From NCBI GenBank assembly GCA_043754435.1, contig JAYUUS010000020.1, positions 1 to 62,643 of the forward strand: a stretch of DNA of 62,643 bases, written 5' to 3'. Both the position numbers and the translations under genes were made by a program. Below the pieces are notes generated by a model. It saw only the letters and a list, made by a program, of their open reading frames with translations. It was not told where the DNA came from and ran no database searches. The DNA is from JANNYA01 sp043754435 (GTDB lineage Bacteria; Pseudomonadota; Gammaproteobacteria; Xanthomonadales; SZUA-5). Position 1 is the first letter of the stretch; every line of letters starts with the position of its first letter. Below, piece after piece: positions 25,634-34,037 of this stretch.

Positions 25634-26067
25634 ATTTACCTTCACTGCTTTTGCTTGACCTGCGGGTACGCGGGCAACTGCGCCGGTTTGGATTCGCAGC
25701 TGCATTGACTGCGTTTTCCCAACCTAAGGCGAAGCCCAGCCAGAAGTTTGCGCCTGGGCCTGCGGAGCTTGCGTTCGCACAGTCCGCAGCGCTATGGCTG
25801 CGCCGTTTCGCAAATTTACCTAAACGGCTGCCGCGCTTTGGACGCTGGGTGAATCAAGTGCTCGGGCCAAGCGCCTGCTTGGATCAAGCGATCGCGTTGC
25901 GGGCGTTTTTGCATGCTAGAGGTCTGCCCGCTGAGCTAAAAATTGGGACACGGCGCGTAGCCGATCAAGGTTTTGCAGCGCATGCTTGGGTCGAGTTGGC
26001 GGGCATTGCGCTGGGTGAGTCGCTTGATATGAAGGCGCAACACATACAGTTTGAAGGCAAGCTGTGA
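25624..26067 (+). CDS. Lasso peptide B2-type leader protease (transglutaminase-like)
   Basis: A 147-residue protein of the lasso B2 family, a transglutaminase-like cysteine protease that removes the leader peptide. The catalytic set is visible as C85 (GPSACLDQAIALRAFLHARG), H120 (FAAHAWVELAG) and D135 (GESLD). The N-terminal part has a hydrophobic start and a basic region, as usual. It overlaps both neighbours, the kinase before and the PqqD-like gene after, so translation is tightly coupled. Confidence 0.85.
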   Translation: MWLNLPSLLLLDLRVRGQLRRFGFAAALTAFSQPKAKPSQKFAPGPAELAFAQSAALWLRRFANLPKRLPRFGRWVNQVLGPSACLDQAIALRAFLHARGLPAELKIGTRRVADQGFAAHAWVELAGIALGESLDMKAQHIQFEGKL

Positions 26068-26324
26068 GCTACTGTTTAGCCGAGGGTGTGCTGACCCAAA
26101 AACTTGGGTCCCAAGTGGTGTTGATGCATGTCCTAAAAGGTCAATACTTTGAACTCAACGATACCGGTGCGATGGTGCTGGAGGCGATTTTGGCGGGTGC
26201 CGACGAAATTGCAACGACGGCCCAACTCAGTCAACGGTTCGATGTGGATCAGATCAGCACGCAAGCGGATGTCTTGGCGTTGATAAAAAATTTAATAGAC
26301 AGAGAGCTGCTGTCGTTGAAGTGA
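26064..26324 (+). CDS. PqqD-like RiPP recognition element (B1-type)
   Basis: An 86-residue PqqD-fold protein that would bind the leader peptide and present it to the protease and kinase. The pattern YFELNDTGAMVLEAILAG matches the conserved strand-turn-helix of PqqD and lasso B1 proteins, and the C-terminus forms helices ending in LIDRELLSLK. It starts with GTG inside the end of the B2 gene. Its own stop overlaps a GTG at 26321 that could be an upstream start of nth. Confidence 0.85.
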   Translation: MSYCLAEGVLTQKLGSQVVLMHVLKGQYFELNDTGAMVLEAILAGADEIATTAQLSQRFDVDQISTQADVLALIKNLIDRELLSLK

Positions 26325-26374
26325 AAGTGCCTGTCAAGTCGGATGAAAAATCCAGTGAAGTAACGGCGCGGCCA

Positions 26375-27040
26375 ATGAACGCGGCGTCACGAAAATTACT
26401 TTTTGAACGCTTTCAGGCAGCAAACCCTACGCCAAAAACGGAGCTTGAATATCAAAACCCGTTTGAACTTTTGATTGCCGTGATGTTGTCTGCGCAGGCC
26501 ACTGACGTTAGCGTCAATAAAGCCACACGCAAGCTTTATGCAGTGGCAAATACGCCCGAAGCTATTGTGGCGCTTGGCCTAGATCGACTGCGGGAGTACA
26601 TCAAAACGATTGGCCTGTATCAGAATAAAGCCAAAAATGTAGCCGCTACCTGCGCGCTACTGATTGCGAACCATCAAAGTCAGGTGCCACAGGATCGCGC
26701 GGCACTTGAAGCTTTGCCGGGCGTCGGTCGAAAAACTGCTAACGTCGTGCTCAATACCGCGTTTGACCAGCCAACAATGGCGGTGGACACGCATATTTTC
26801 AGGCTCGCCAACCGCATGGGTCTAGCGCCGGGGAGTAATGTGCTAAATGTGGAAAATGCGCTATTAAAACGTATTCCAAAAGCTTATCTGCAAGATGCGC
26901 ATCATTGGCTGATCTTGCACGGACGCTATATCTGTAAGGCGCGCGCGCCAGATTGCTCAGCTTGCTTCGTCAGAGATTTATGCGGTTGGCGCGGCAAAAA
27001 TGCGATGATCAAAATTTCTGCTACGAACGCAATCACTTGA
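26375..27040 (+). CDS. nth: Endonuclease III (Nth)
   Basis: A base-excision DNA glycosylase/AP lyase that removes oxidised pyrimidines. The N-terminus MNAASRKLLFERFQAANPTPKTELEYQNPFELLIAVMLSAQATDVSVNKATRKLY aligns with E. coli Nth from its first residue. The catalytic lysine lies in LPGVGRKTANVVLN and the aspartate in AVDTHIFRLANR. The iron-sulfur cysteines are C-x6-C-x2-C-x5-C at the end (CKARAPDCSACFVRDLC). The ATG at 26375 was chosen; a GTG at 26321 overlapping the RiPP gene would add 18 residues. It probably shares the RiPP transcript. Confidence 0.94.
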   Translation: MNAASRKLLFERFQAANPTPKTELEYQNPFELLIAVMLSAQATDVSVNKATRKLYAVANTPEAIVALGLDRLREYIKTIGLYQNKAKNVAATCALLIANHQSQVPQDRAALEALPGVGRKTANVVLNTAFDQPTMAVDTHIFRLANRMGLAPGSNVLNVENALLKRIPKAYLQDAHHWLILHGRYICKARAPDCSACFVRDLCGWRGKNAMIKISATNAIT

Positions 27041-27055
27041 TGGAAACCCAATGCT

Positions 27056-27409
27056 ATGTATGAAGGCAAAGCGACCCCGCTACTGAGCCATCGAGATTTT
27101 GCGTTGCGCATGTTTTGGCATTTCACTTTAGCAAGCCTTTTTATTCTGATCTCCTTAGGCTTAGGAATGTGGGGATATCACGCTCTTGAGGCGCTGTCGT
27201 GGATGGATTCTTTTCTCAATGCCTCGATGTTACTCGGCGGCATGGGGCCGGTAGACCCACCCCATACGCCCGACGGCAAACTTTTCGCGGGGCTTTATGC
27301 GCTGTATTCGGGGCTCGCTTTTTTAATACTGGCGGGCGTTATTTTTACACCTGTGCTGCATCGAATACTGCATAAGTTTCACTGGGACGCGGATTCCGAC
27401 TCTAAATAA
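27056..27409 (+). CDS. Small two-helix membrane protein with pore-like loop
   Basis: A 117-residue protein with membrane helices at about 23-45 (FTLASLFILISLGLGMWGYHALE) and 80-103. Between them is a segment NASMLLGGMGPVDPPHTPDGKLFAGLYALYSGL. This reads like the pore helix, filter and outer-helix start of K+ channels (P-x-T-x-x-G-K-LF-x-x-x-Y), but the TVGYG filter is replaced by GGMGP. The family is one I cannot name. It begins 15 bases after nth and may be co-transcribed with it. Confidence 0.6.
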   Translation: MYEGKATPLLSHRDFALRMFWHFTLASLFILISLGLGMWGYHALEALSWMDSFLNASMLLGGMGPVDPPHTPDGKLFAGLYALYSGLAFLILAGVIFTPVLHRILHKFHWDADSDSK

Positions 27410-27421
27410 TTCGACGCCTTG

Positions 27422-29377
27422 TTATTCTTCGGATTTGGAACCGGAATGAGCACTAACTTTTTTCACATCGCCTATGCGAAAAAATTCCTCAACCTGCGCA
27501 ATTTGATCGGTGCGCTGCATCGCTGGCAGGCTTTGTAGAAACGTCTTACCGTAGGATTTGGTGTAAAGGCGCGGATCACACAGCATCAGCAGACCACGAT
27601 CCGTGACCGTGCGAATTAAGCGCCCAACGCCTTGCTTGAGTGCCAAAACGGCCTGCGGCAATTGATAATGGGCAAACGGGTTGCCGCCGCGCGCGCGAAT
27701 ATCTTCGAGTTTCGCTTCCAACACCGGATCACCAATTTGGCGAAAGGGCAGTTTGTCGATAATCACCACGCTCAACGCCTCGCCCGGCACATCCACGCCT
27801 TCCCAGAAACTTGCCGCACCCAACAAGATGCCGTTGCCGGATTTTTGAAACCCCGCAAGCAGCTGCCCGCGCGGTGCGCTACCCTGCACGAACAGCGGAA
27901 AGTGAAGGCGTGAGCTCAAGTATTCCGCTGCTTCTTTGAGCGCGCGGTGGCTGGTAAACAGCATAAATGCGCGCCCCCCGCTGGCTTGCAGCACCGGAAT
28001 CGCCGCCGTCAAAACCGCTTGCGTATAGCCTTCTTGGGTAGGATCAATGCCTAATTTGGGTATAAACAAAAGCGCTTGCTTAGCGTAGTCAAACGGGCTG
28101 TCTAACCGCAGCGTTTGGGCCTCAAAAGCGCCGGTTTCATGTTGAAAATGCTGGAAATCAGCGCCCACCGCCAAGGTTGCAGAGGTATAAATCCAGGCCG
28201 CCCCCGTCTTGGCGCGAAATTCACCGAGCGGGCCAGCGACGTCCAGCGGCGTCGCATTGAGGGCAAAGCCGGTGGCGAATAGCTCGTACCAACGCACTTC
28301 ATCTGGGGCATCAACAATAATGGTTTGCAGCCGCTGCAAGAGTTCCTCCGCGCGCGCTGAGCAGCTTTTCAAGCCATCGCTGCGTTCACTTTGTGTCGCT
28401 AGCACCGCTGCCAAGTCGCTTAACGCCTCAGTCATGCTCGTAAGCGCTGCCGCCACCGCAGGTTCCGCCAATACCGGCATCAGCGGCGCTTTCGCGGCAT
28501 ACGGATTTAGGCTCAAGCGAAAGTCTTTGAGCGTGCGCTCCAGCAACAGCGCCGGGTCGCGCACGCTCGCCATCGCGCCGGTGGCGACGGCGGCTTCGGT
28601 CGTGGCATCGCGGCTGAGCTCTAAAATCTGCCGATAACCAACCGTGGTCGAGAAAAAGCTGGTCGCCGCGTCCGCAATCTGGTGCGCTTCATCCAAGACA
28701 TACACTTGCGCACCGGGCAGAACTTCGCCAAAACCTTCGCGCCGCACCGCCATGTCGGAAAACAGCAAATGATGATTCACCACCACCAAATCCGCCGCCT
28801 GCGCGCGTCGGCGCGCTTTGACGACATAACAATCTTCCCAAAACGCGCATTCCACGCCTAAGCAATTTTCTGCGTTCGAGGTCACTAGCGGCCAAATCGC
28901 GGCGTCCTCAGCCAAGCCCGGAATTTCCGCACGATCACCGGATTTTGACTTCGGCGTCCATTCGCGCACCCGTTTGAGTTCGTTCAACAGTTCGCGCTGG
29001 GTAACGCCTTCTTTGATCGTGCGCTCCAGCCGATGCAGGCACACGTAATTCGCGCGGCCTTTCAAAAGCGCTAACTTGGCGTCATTCAAACCCAGCGTGC
29101 GCCGCACCTGCGGTAAATCCCGGTGAAATAGCTGATCCTGCAGCGCTTTAGTGCCGGTGGAAATAATGGTTTTTTTGCCCGACACTAGTGCTGGCACCAG
29201 ATACGCATAGGTTTTACCCGTGCCAGTGCCGGCCTCGGCAATCAGCTGCCCGCGCGTTTCGATGCAGTGCTCAATCGCCTGCGCCAACTCTTGCTGCGCC
29301 ACGCGCGGTCTAAAGCCATCAATACTTTGCGCGAACGGGCCGGTGGCACCCAGTAAGGCGAATGCGCGCGCGGTCAT
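27422..29377 (-). CDS. yoaA: DinG-family ATP-dependent helicase (YoaA-like)
   Basis: A 651-residue XPD/DinG-like superfamily 2 helicase. Motif I AEAGTGTGKTYAYLVP, the four iron-sulfur cysteines (YVCLHRL, NCLGVEC, EDC), motif II YVLDEAHQIAD and the C-terminal LPFRQIGDPV and GRLIRTVTDRG are present. In E. coli YoaA works in DNA damage tolerance. The ATG at 29377 gives the usual start (MTARAFALLG). It overlaps the toxin gene stop as ATGA, so it is the third gene of an antitoxin-toxin-helicase operon. Confidence 0.92.
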   Translation of the reverse strand: MTARAFALLGATGPFAQSIDGFRPRVAQQELAQAIEHCIETRGQLIAEAGTGTGKTYAYLVPALVSGKKTIISTGTKALQDQLFHRDLPQVRRTLGLNDAKLALLKGRANYVCLHRLERTIKEGVTQRELLNELKRVREWTPKSKSGDRAEIPGLAEDAAIWPLVTSNAENCLGVECAFWEDCYVVKARRRAQAADLVVVNHHLLFSDMAVRREGFGEVLPGAQVYVLDEAHQIADAATSFFSTTVGYRQILELSRDATTEAAVATGAMASVRDPALLLERTLKDFRLSLNPYAAKAPLMPVLAEPAVAAALTSMTEALSDLAAVLATQSERSDGLKSCSARAEELLQRLQTIIVDAPDEVRWYELFATGFALNATPLDVAGPLGEFRAKTGAAWIYTSATLAVGADFQHFQHETGAFEAQTLRLDSPFDYAKQALLFIPKLGIDPTQEGYTQAVLTAAIPVLQASGGRAFMLFTSHRALKEAAEYLSSRLHFPLFVQGSAPRGQLLAGFQKSGNGILLGAASFWEGVDVPGEALSVVIIDKLPFRQIGDPVLEAKLEDIRARGGNPFAHYQLPQAVLALKQGVGRLIRTVTDRGLLMLCDPRLYTKSYGKTFLQSLPAMQRTDQIAQVEEFFRIGDVKKVSAHSGSKSEE

Positions 29378-29724
29378 GGTGGGGTATCGCTCGGTGTGAC
29401 AGCGTCCGCATTGCCGCTCTGGCGTTCTTCCAGCTGATGCCAAATGCGTAGAATCACGACAGCATCGGCGTGCATCGAATAGCGCACGACATAACTGCCA
29501 AAAGCCATATCGCGTAGCGAAAATTTGTTAGCAATGCCCAAACTTATGGAGCTTGATATTTTGGGCATCACCACGCCCATCTCAGGAAAGATCCGCAATT
29601 TCTCGATACGATCAACTAATTCCAAGCCAATACGCTTGGCTGCCACCGGATTTTTTTGGGAAATGAAGTGCCGTAATCGAATTAAATCGTCGCGCGCCTT
29701 TTCTGAATAGTTGAGCCGCTTCAT
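29374..29724 (-). CDS. ParE/RelE-family toxin
   Basis: A 116-residue RelE/ParE-fold toxin: LNYSEKARDDLIRLRHFISQKNPVAAKRI at the start, FPEMGV in the middle and YVVRYSMHADAVVILRIWHQLEERQ at the end. The family members either inhibit gyrase or cleave mRNA; the ParE type seems likelier. It is overlapped as ATGA by the antitoxin gene upstream and by yoaA downstream. The C-terminal tail of about 15 residues (GNADAVTPSDTPP) is extra relative to typical members. Confidence 0.85.
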   Translation of the reverse strand: MKRLNYSEKARDDLIRLRHFISQKNPVAAKRIGLELVDRIEKLRIFPEMGVVMPKISSSISLGIANKFSLRDMAFGSYVVRYSMHADAVVILRIWHQLEERQSGNADAVTPSDTPP

Positions 29725-29993
29725 TGCCCTACTTTTGGCGGCATAAGTTCATCGCTGCTGCCCCAAGATTGCAGCCATTGGTGCATTGCATCGCCTGAAA
29801 TAATGCGACCGGCTGCAACTGATTCCATCGCTTCTGTAGTATCGTCCCAGCGGCTTTGTAGCAATTTTTCGCGCTCAAGAAATTCCTTCAGTGCTTGATT
29901 GATTAACCAACTTTTGCTGCGCTGAAGTTTTTGCGCGGCATCAGACAGGGCATGATCAATTTCCGACGGTAATCGCACACTGGTGATGCTCAT
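29721..29993 (-). CDS. Ribbon-helix-helix antitoxin (CopG/ParD-like)
   Basis: A 90-residue antitoxin. The N-terminal ribbon-helix-helix SITSVRLPSEIDHALSDAAQKLQRSKSWLINQALKEFLERE binds DNA, and the C-terminal half would neutralise the toxin encoded next. It overlaps the toxin start by four bases (ATGA). It is the first gene of the operon that also carries yoaA. Confidence 0.85.
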   Translation of the reverse strand: MSITSVRLPSEIDHALSDAAQKLQRSKSWLINQALKEFLEREKLLQSRWDDTTEAMESVAAGRIISGDAMHQWLQSWGSSDELMPPKVGQ

Positions 29994-30090
29994 GGAATTT
30001 ACTCCTCTACTAATGACTACAGTGTATTACTTTGCAGTCGTCTTTTGCGCATAACCTATGTTTGCAAGAGCTAGGTTTGCAAGAGATTAC

Positions 30091-30759
30091 TCATGAAAGA
30101 TTGAGCTGCGCCAAACGCTCCGGCGTACCGACATCCGTCCAAAATCCATCAAAACGCTCGCCAGTGACATTACCGAACGCCATCGCTTCGCGCAGCAGCG
30201 GGGCCAGCTTAAACGCGCCGCTAGGCGTACCGGACAAAAGTTTCGGGCTGTATACGCCAATGCCGGAAAACGTGAGCTTGTTCGGGCCGCAGGTGTAGAG
30301 CTTGCTCGCCGTCAGTACAAAATCCCCGTGTGGGTGGTGGTTCGGGTTCGCCACCATAACCAGATGCGCCAGCGCGTCATTCAGCATGCTCGGCAGACCC
30401 AGCAGACGGGCAAAATCAAAGTCAACGAAAATATCGCTATTCACAGCGATAAACGGCGCATCACCCAACAAGGGCAGCGCATGACGCATACCACCGCCGG
30501 TTTCCAAAGGAATTGCACCTTCCTCGCTGTAGCGAATACGCACGCCAAACTGCGCGCCATCGCCCAATGCGGCTTTAATTAAATCGCCCAAATAAGATAG
30601 GTTGATAACCAAATCCCGCATCTCAGCACGCGCCAACGCCTCAATGTGATGCACGATCAGCGGCTTGCCGTATACCTGCAGCAGGGCTTTAGGTGTGGTC
30701 AGGGTCAGCGGCCGCATACGCTCACCGATGCCGGCGGCAAATATCAGCGCTTTCATCAT
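30091..30759 (-). CDS. murU: N-acetylmuramate alpha-1-phosphate uridylyltransferase MurU
   Basis: A 222-residue nucleotidyltransferase with the GT-A signature KALIFAAGIGERMRPLTLTTPKALLQVYGKPL and the metal site VNSDIFVDFDF. With AmgK it forms the anhydro-recycling bypass that turns recovered N-acetylmuramate into UDP-MurNAc, known from Pseudomonas. It starts inside the end of amgK (ATGA overlap). A general sugar-phosphate nucleotidyltransferase is the alternative, but the pairing with AmgK favours MurU. Confidence 0.88.
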   Translation of the reverse strand: MMKALIFAAGIGERMRPLTLTTPKALLQVYGKPLIVHHIEALARAEMRDLVINLSYLGDLIKAALGDGAQFGVRIRYSEEGAIPLETGGGMRHALPLLGDAPFIAVNSDIFVDFDFARLLGLPSMLNDALAHLVMVANPNHHPHGDFVLTASKLYTCGPNKLTFSGIGVYSPKLLSGTPSGAFKLAPLLREAMAFGNVTGERFDGFWTDVGTPERLAQLNLS

Positions 30760-31766
30760 TGCTCTCTAGCTTTAGCCAAATCAACACCATCAGTCCGCAG
30801 TTTTAGCCAACGCCCAAAGGCTTCTAGCTCAGGGTATTGCGCGCAAACGCTCAAGGTGTAGTGCAACACCAACGCCAAATCCGGCAAATAGCCGGGCTTG
30901 CCATCCCGGTAGTTCAGCCGCGCAAAGATACCCAACACTTTTAGGTGCCGCTGCACGCCCATCCAATCAAACCAGCGTCGAAATAGAGCAGATTCCGCGC
31001 GATGCAGGCCGGCCTCGCTACTTAAAATTCGATAGTGTTCTACCCAGCGCGCAACGTCGGCCTCGGGCCAGCTGATATAGCAATCGCGCAGCAGTGAAAC
31101 CAAATCATAGGTAATCGGCCCGCGCACCGCGTCTTGAAAATCAATAATTGCCAAGCGCCGCATTGCGGTGTCCGTGGGCTCAGCAAGCATCAAATTACGC
31201 GAATGAAAATCCCGGTGCACAAACACTTTCGGCTGCGTCAACGCCAAGTTGCGCAGCTGCATCATCGTGGCTTCAATGATGTCAAAGTCCTCACAGCTTG
31301 GGGTAATTCCTAAGTGTCGCTTGAGAAACCACTCGGGAAACAGCTCCATTTCAGCGTCCAAGCGCGGCGCATCATAGTTCGGCAAACCGGTAACATCCGC
31401 GTGCAGCTGCATTTGCAAAATCGCCGCCATTGCCGCTTGATAGTGAGGCTCTACGCGGGTCGCGTTTAACTCTGGCAACAGTGTGCGCGTGCCAAGATCG
31501 GGCAGCAGCAAAAAGCCTTGCGCTAAATCCTTTGCCAGCACCGTCGGCACCCGCAGTCCGGCCGCGTGCAGGCGCGCACTGATATCAATGAAGGGTGCGC
31601 AGTTTTCGAGCGACGGCGGCGCATCCATGACGATGTGGGTCGCATCGTTTTCATCCGTCACACGCCAATAGCTGCGAAAGCTTGCATCGCTGCTGGCAGG
31701 CGCTAGCTGTAAAGGGCTTGATAACGCGGTTTCAGCAAATAGGAGACGGGCGGCGGCTCGATCCAT
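30756..31766 (-). CDS. amgK: Anomeric MurNAc/GlcNAc kinase AmgK
   Basis: A 336-residue phosphotransferase of the aminoglycoside-kinase fold. The catalytic HRDFHSRNLM loop and the metal-binding IIDFQDAVRGPITYDLVSLLRDCY are intact. It phosphorylates the anomeric carbon of MurNAc or GlcNAc in cell-wall recycling and hands the product to MurU. The ATG at 31766 (MDRAAARLLF) was chosen over 31820, which would add 18 residues with no family match. Confidence 0.88.
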   Translation of the reverse strand: MDRAAARLLFAETALSSPLQLAPASSDASFRSYWRVTDENDATHIVMDAPPSLENCAPFIDISARLHAAGLRVPTVLAKDLAQGFLLLPDLGTRTLLPELNATRVEPHYQAAMAAILQMQLHADVTGLPNYDAPRLDAEMELFPEWFLKRHLGITPSCEDFDIIEATMMQLRNLALTQPKVFVHRDFHSRNLMLAEPTDTAMRRLAIIDFQDAVRGPITYDLVSLLRDCYISWPEADVARWVEHYRILSSEAGLHRAESALFRRWFDWMGVQRHLKVLGIFARLNYRDGKPGYLPDLALVLHYTLSVCAQYPELEAFGRWLKLRTDGVDLAKAREQ

Positions 31767-31904
31767 AACAAATATATTTAACGGAATGAAAGTAAGAAGG
31801 TTAACGAAATTAAGGGGCAATTGCGAATGCCTCAGGAGCTAGATTGGCAAGCGCATTCCCGGCAATCCTGTGCTTAAATGCGCCACCTAACCTGAGATCC
31901 TAAA

Positions 31905-32126
31905 ATGAACCCTACTAAACTTATTGGCATTGTGCTGATCATCGCTGGCGCGCTCGGCTTGATCTATGGCGGCTTTAGCTACACCCAAGACAAAACAGCT
32001 GTCAAAGTGGGGCCGATAGAGCTGACTGTGCAGGAAAAGAAATCGATCAATATTCCACTCTGGGCGGGCATCGGCGCGCTGGTGGTGGGCGTTGTTTTGG
32101 TCGGTGTCGGCGGAAAAGGCAAATAG
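31905..32126 (+). CDS. DUF3185-family small membrane protein
   Basis: A 73-residue protein with two membrane helices: KLIGIVLIIAGALGLIYGGFSYT and IPLWAGIGALVVGVVLVGVGG. Between them is a conserved short periplasmic or cytoplasmic part with VGPIELTVQEKKSINIP. This is the arrangement of DUF3185. No function is known. It stands alone between amgK and the ABC operon on the opposite strand. Confidence 0.75.
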   Translation: MNPTKLIGIVLIIAGALGLIYGGFSYTQDKTAVKVGPIELTVQEKKSINIPLWAGIGALVVGVVLVGVGGKGK

Positions 32127-32150
32127 CGCTTTGCTTTGACGCCTAAAAAA

Positions 32151-33050
32151 TCACCTCGGCTGCTCCAACTTCTCCATCACATCCCGCAGCGCAAAGACGT
32201 GTTCTAAAAAACCAGCCTCGCGCTGCGCAAGCCGTGCGGGCAAGGTGCAACGTGGCATTTCGCGCTGTTCGAGAATGGTGCCGGGGGCAGGCGACATAAT
32301 CAGCACATGATCCGCCAGAAACACTGCTTCTTCGACGTCGTGGGTGATGAAAAACACGCTCGCTTGCTGCTCAGCCCATAGTTTTAGCAACAGATCCTGC
32401 ATCGACAGCCGTGTGGCTGGATCAAGTGCTCCAAAAGGCTCGTCCATTAAAATAATGCGGGGCTTCAAAATCAGCGTGCGCGCAATCGCAACCCGCTGGC
32501 GCATGCCGCCAGACAGTTGATGCGGATATTTCAGCGCATCTTTGTCGCGGCTCAAGCCGACTTTGCCGATCCAATCCATCGCTAAGGCATGCCGCTCTGG
32601 CTTATACATGCCCTGGCATTCCAAGCCAAAGGCAATGTTGTCCAGCACCGTGCGGTGATCAAAGCTGCTGTAGTCCTGAAACACCATGCCGCGATCAGCA
32701 CTAGAAGGCGTGACTGGCCTGCCAAACACTGCTACGTCGCCACTGGTTTGCGGGTATTGCGGCGTCAAGCCCGCAATGGTGCGCAACACCGTGCTTTTGC
32801 CACAGCCTGAAGGGCCAAGGATGCAGACGAATTCGCCGCGCTCGGGGTGATCTTCAATTTTGAAAGTCACGTTTTTGATCGCAGTAAACGGCTTTTCACC
32901 TTCAAAAATTTTGCTTACATTGCGAAACTCAACCACCGCTGGCCGCGCCACCTTTGGTATAGGTGCCGGTATTGCCGTGTTGCTCACAATCGGTGCGGGC
33001 GCAGCGTCTGGCTGGGCGCTATCGCCCGGAGTTTGAGGGTCAGTATTCAT
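32151..33050 (-). CDS. ABC transporter ATP-binding protein, NitT/TauT type
   Basis: A 299-residue ATPase with Walker A GPSGCGKST, signature LSGGMRQRVAIARTL, Walker B ILMDEPFGALD and the H-loop FITHDVEEAVFL. It resembles SsuB/TauB/NrtD subunits for sulfonate, taurine, nitrate or similar import. An N-terminal extension of about 40 residues rich in Pro and Ala is unusual. It overlaps the permease gene as ATGA. No solute-binding protein gene is adjacent, so the substrate cannot be inferred. Confidence 0.88.
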   Translation of the reverse strand: MNTDPQTPGDSAQPDAAPAPIVSNTAIPAPIPKVARPAVVEFRNVSKIFEGEKPFTAIKNVTFKIEDHPERGEFVCILGPSGCGKSTVLRTIAGLTPQYPQTSGDVAVFGRPVTPSSADRGMVFQDYSSFDHRTVLDNIAFGLECQGMYKPERHALAMDWIGKVGLSRDKDALKYPHQLSGGMRQRVAIARTLILKPRIILMDEPFGALDPATRLSMQDLLLKLWAEQQASVFFITHDVEEAVFLADHVLIMSPAPGTILEQREMPRCTLPARLAQREAGFLEHVFALRDVMEKLEQPR

Positions 33051-33868
33051 ACGTTTTTATACGGAAATAAAAAGCGCTGTAGCCATGCTAAACCGTGGTC
33101 AATCAACCAAGCCAACAGTGCAATTACAATCAGTGTCATGTACACATCTTGGGTCAACCCGCGCCGCTGAGATATATTAATCAGCGCGCCTAAACCTATG
33201 GACGTGTTGATGAGCTCCGCCAACATGATGTAGCCAAAGGCAAGTCCAAACAGCGCACGCAAACTTGAGAAAATGTCAGGTAGTGCAAGTGGTACCAATA
33301 CCTTTTGTACAATTTGCCATCCATTTGCACCCAGCGTACGAGCAGTATCAACGTAGCGCTCCGGCACGTTAAGTACCGCCAAACATGCGTCAGCAAAAAT
33401 AAAAGGGAAGCAAGCGAGAAATATAAACATAATTTTTTGTTTTTCGGCGATGCCAAACCAAAGTAGCGTTATCGGGATCAATGCGGCAATCGGGACATTT
33501 CGCAAACCAATAATGGCGGGCTGAATTAACGCTTCAAACCATCGCTGCGAAGCCGCTAAAATACCGAGCGGTACGGCAATCGCCACGGCCAGCAAAAAGC
33601 CAGACAGCACGCGGCCCAGTGTGGCGGCAATCGCAGGCAGCAAACCCCGCTCACTTAATAAACTCGGCAAACTGCCGAACACTTCAATCGGCGATGGCAA
33701 CAGCGCGGGGGAAATAATGCGCCGCTCTGCCTCACCCACAGTCAAAACAAACCAAATAAAAAGCAGCAGCAGCACAAACGTGATCGCCAAGAGCTTTGAC
33801 GTCATCGGCTGCGGCGTTTGGCGCAACGCAAGCGGCTTAAACATGTTGTTCCAACATAATCTGGTCAT
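33047..33868 (-). CDS. ABC transporter permease, NitT/TauT type
   Basis: A 273-residue permease of the SsuC/TauC family with about six membrane helices. The coupling-helix loop RTLGANGWQIVQKVLVPLALPDIFSSLRALFGLAFGYIMLAEL is typical of this family. An internal ATG at 33844 is an alternative start. It is transcribed with the ATP-binding gene; a periplasmic binding protein is missing from the window, so the system must recruit one encoded elsewhere. Confidence 0.86.
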   Translation of the reverse strand: MTRLCWNNMFKPLALRQTPQPMTSKLLAITFVLLLLFIWFVLTVGEAERRIISPALLPSPIEVFGSLPSLLSERGLLPAIAATLGRVLSGFLLAVAIAVPLGILAASQRWFEALIQPAIIGLRNVPIAALIPITLLWFGIAEKQKIMFIFLACFPFIFADACLAVLNVPERYVDTARTLGANGWQIVQKVLVPLALPDIFSSLRALFGLAFGYIMLAELINTSIGLGALINISQRRGLTQDVYMTLIVIALLAWLIDHGLAWLQRFLFPYKNV

Positions 33869-34037
33869 CCTTTGACTGGTTTGGACAGGGCACTAGCGTA
33901 GCTGGAATTGTAGCAATGTGCGCTAGGCTGAAAGTAGGTTCAGTTTTCACGCGCTCTAGAGTTGCCGCTCGGATTGCCTAAATGTTATTCTTTTATGGCT
34001 TTGCTGAGCGGATGTTTGAGTAATTTAGGAATACACA

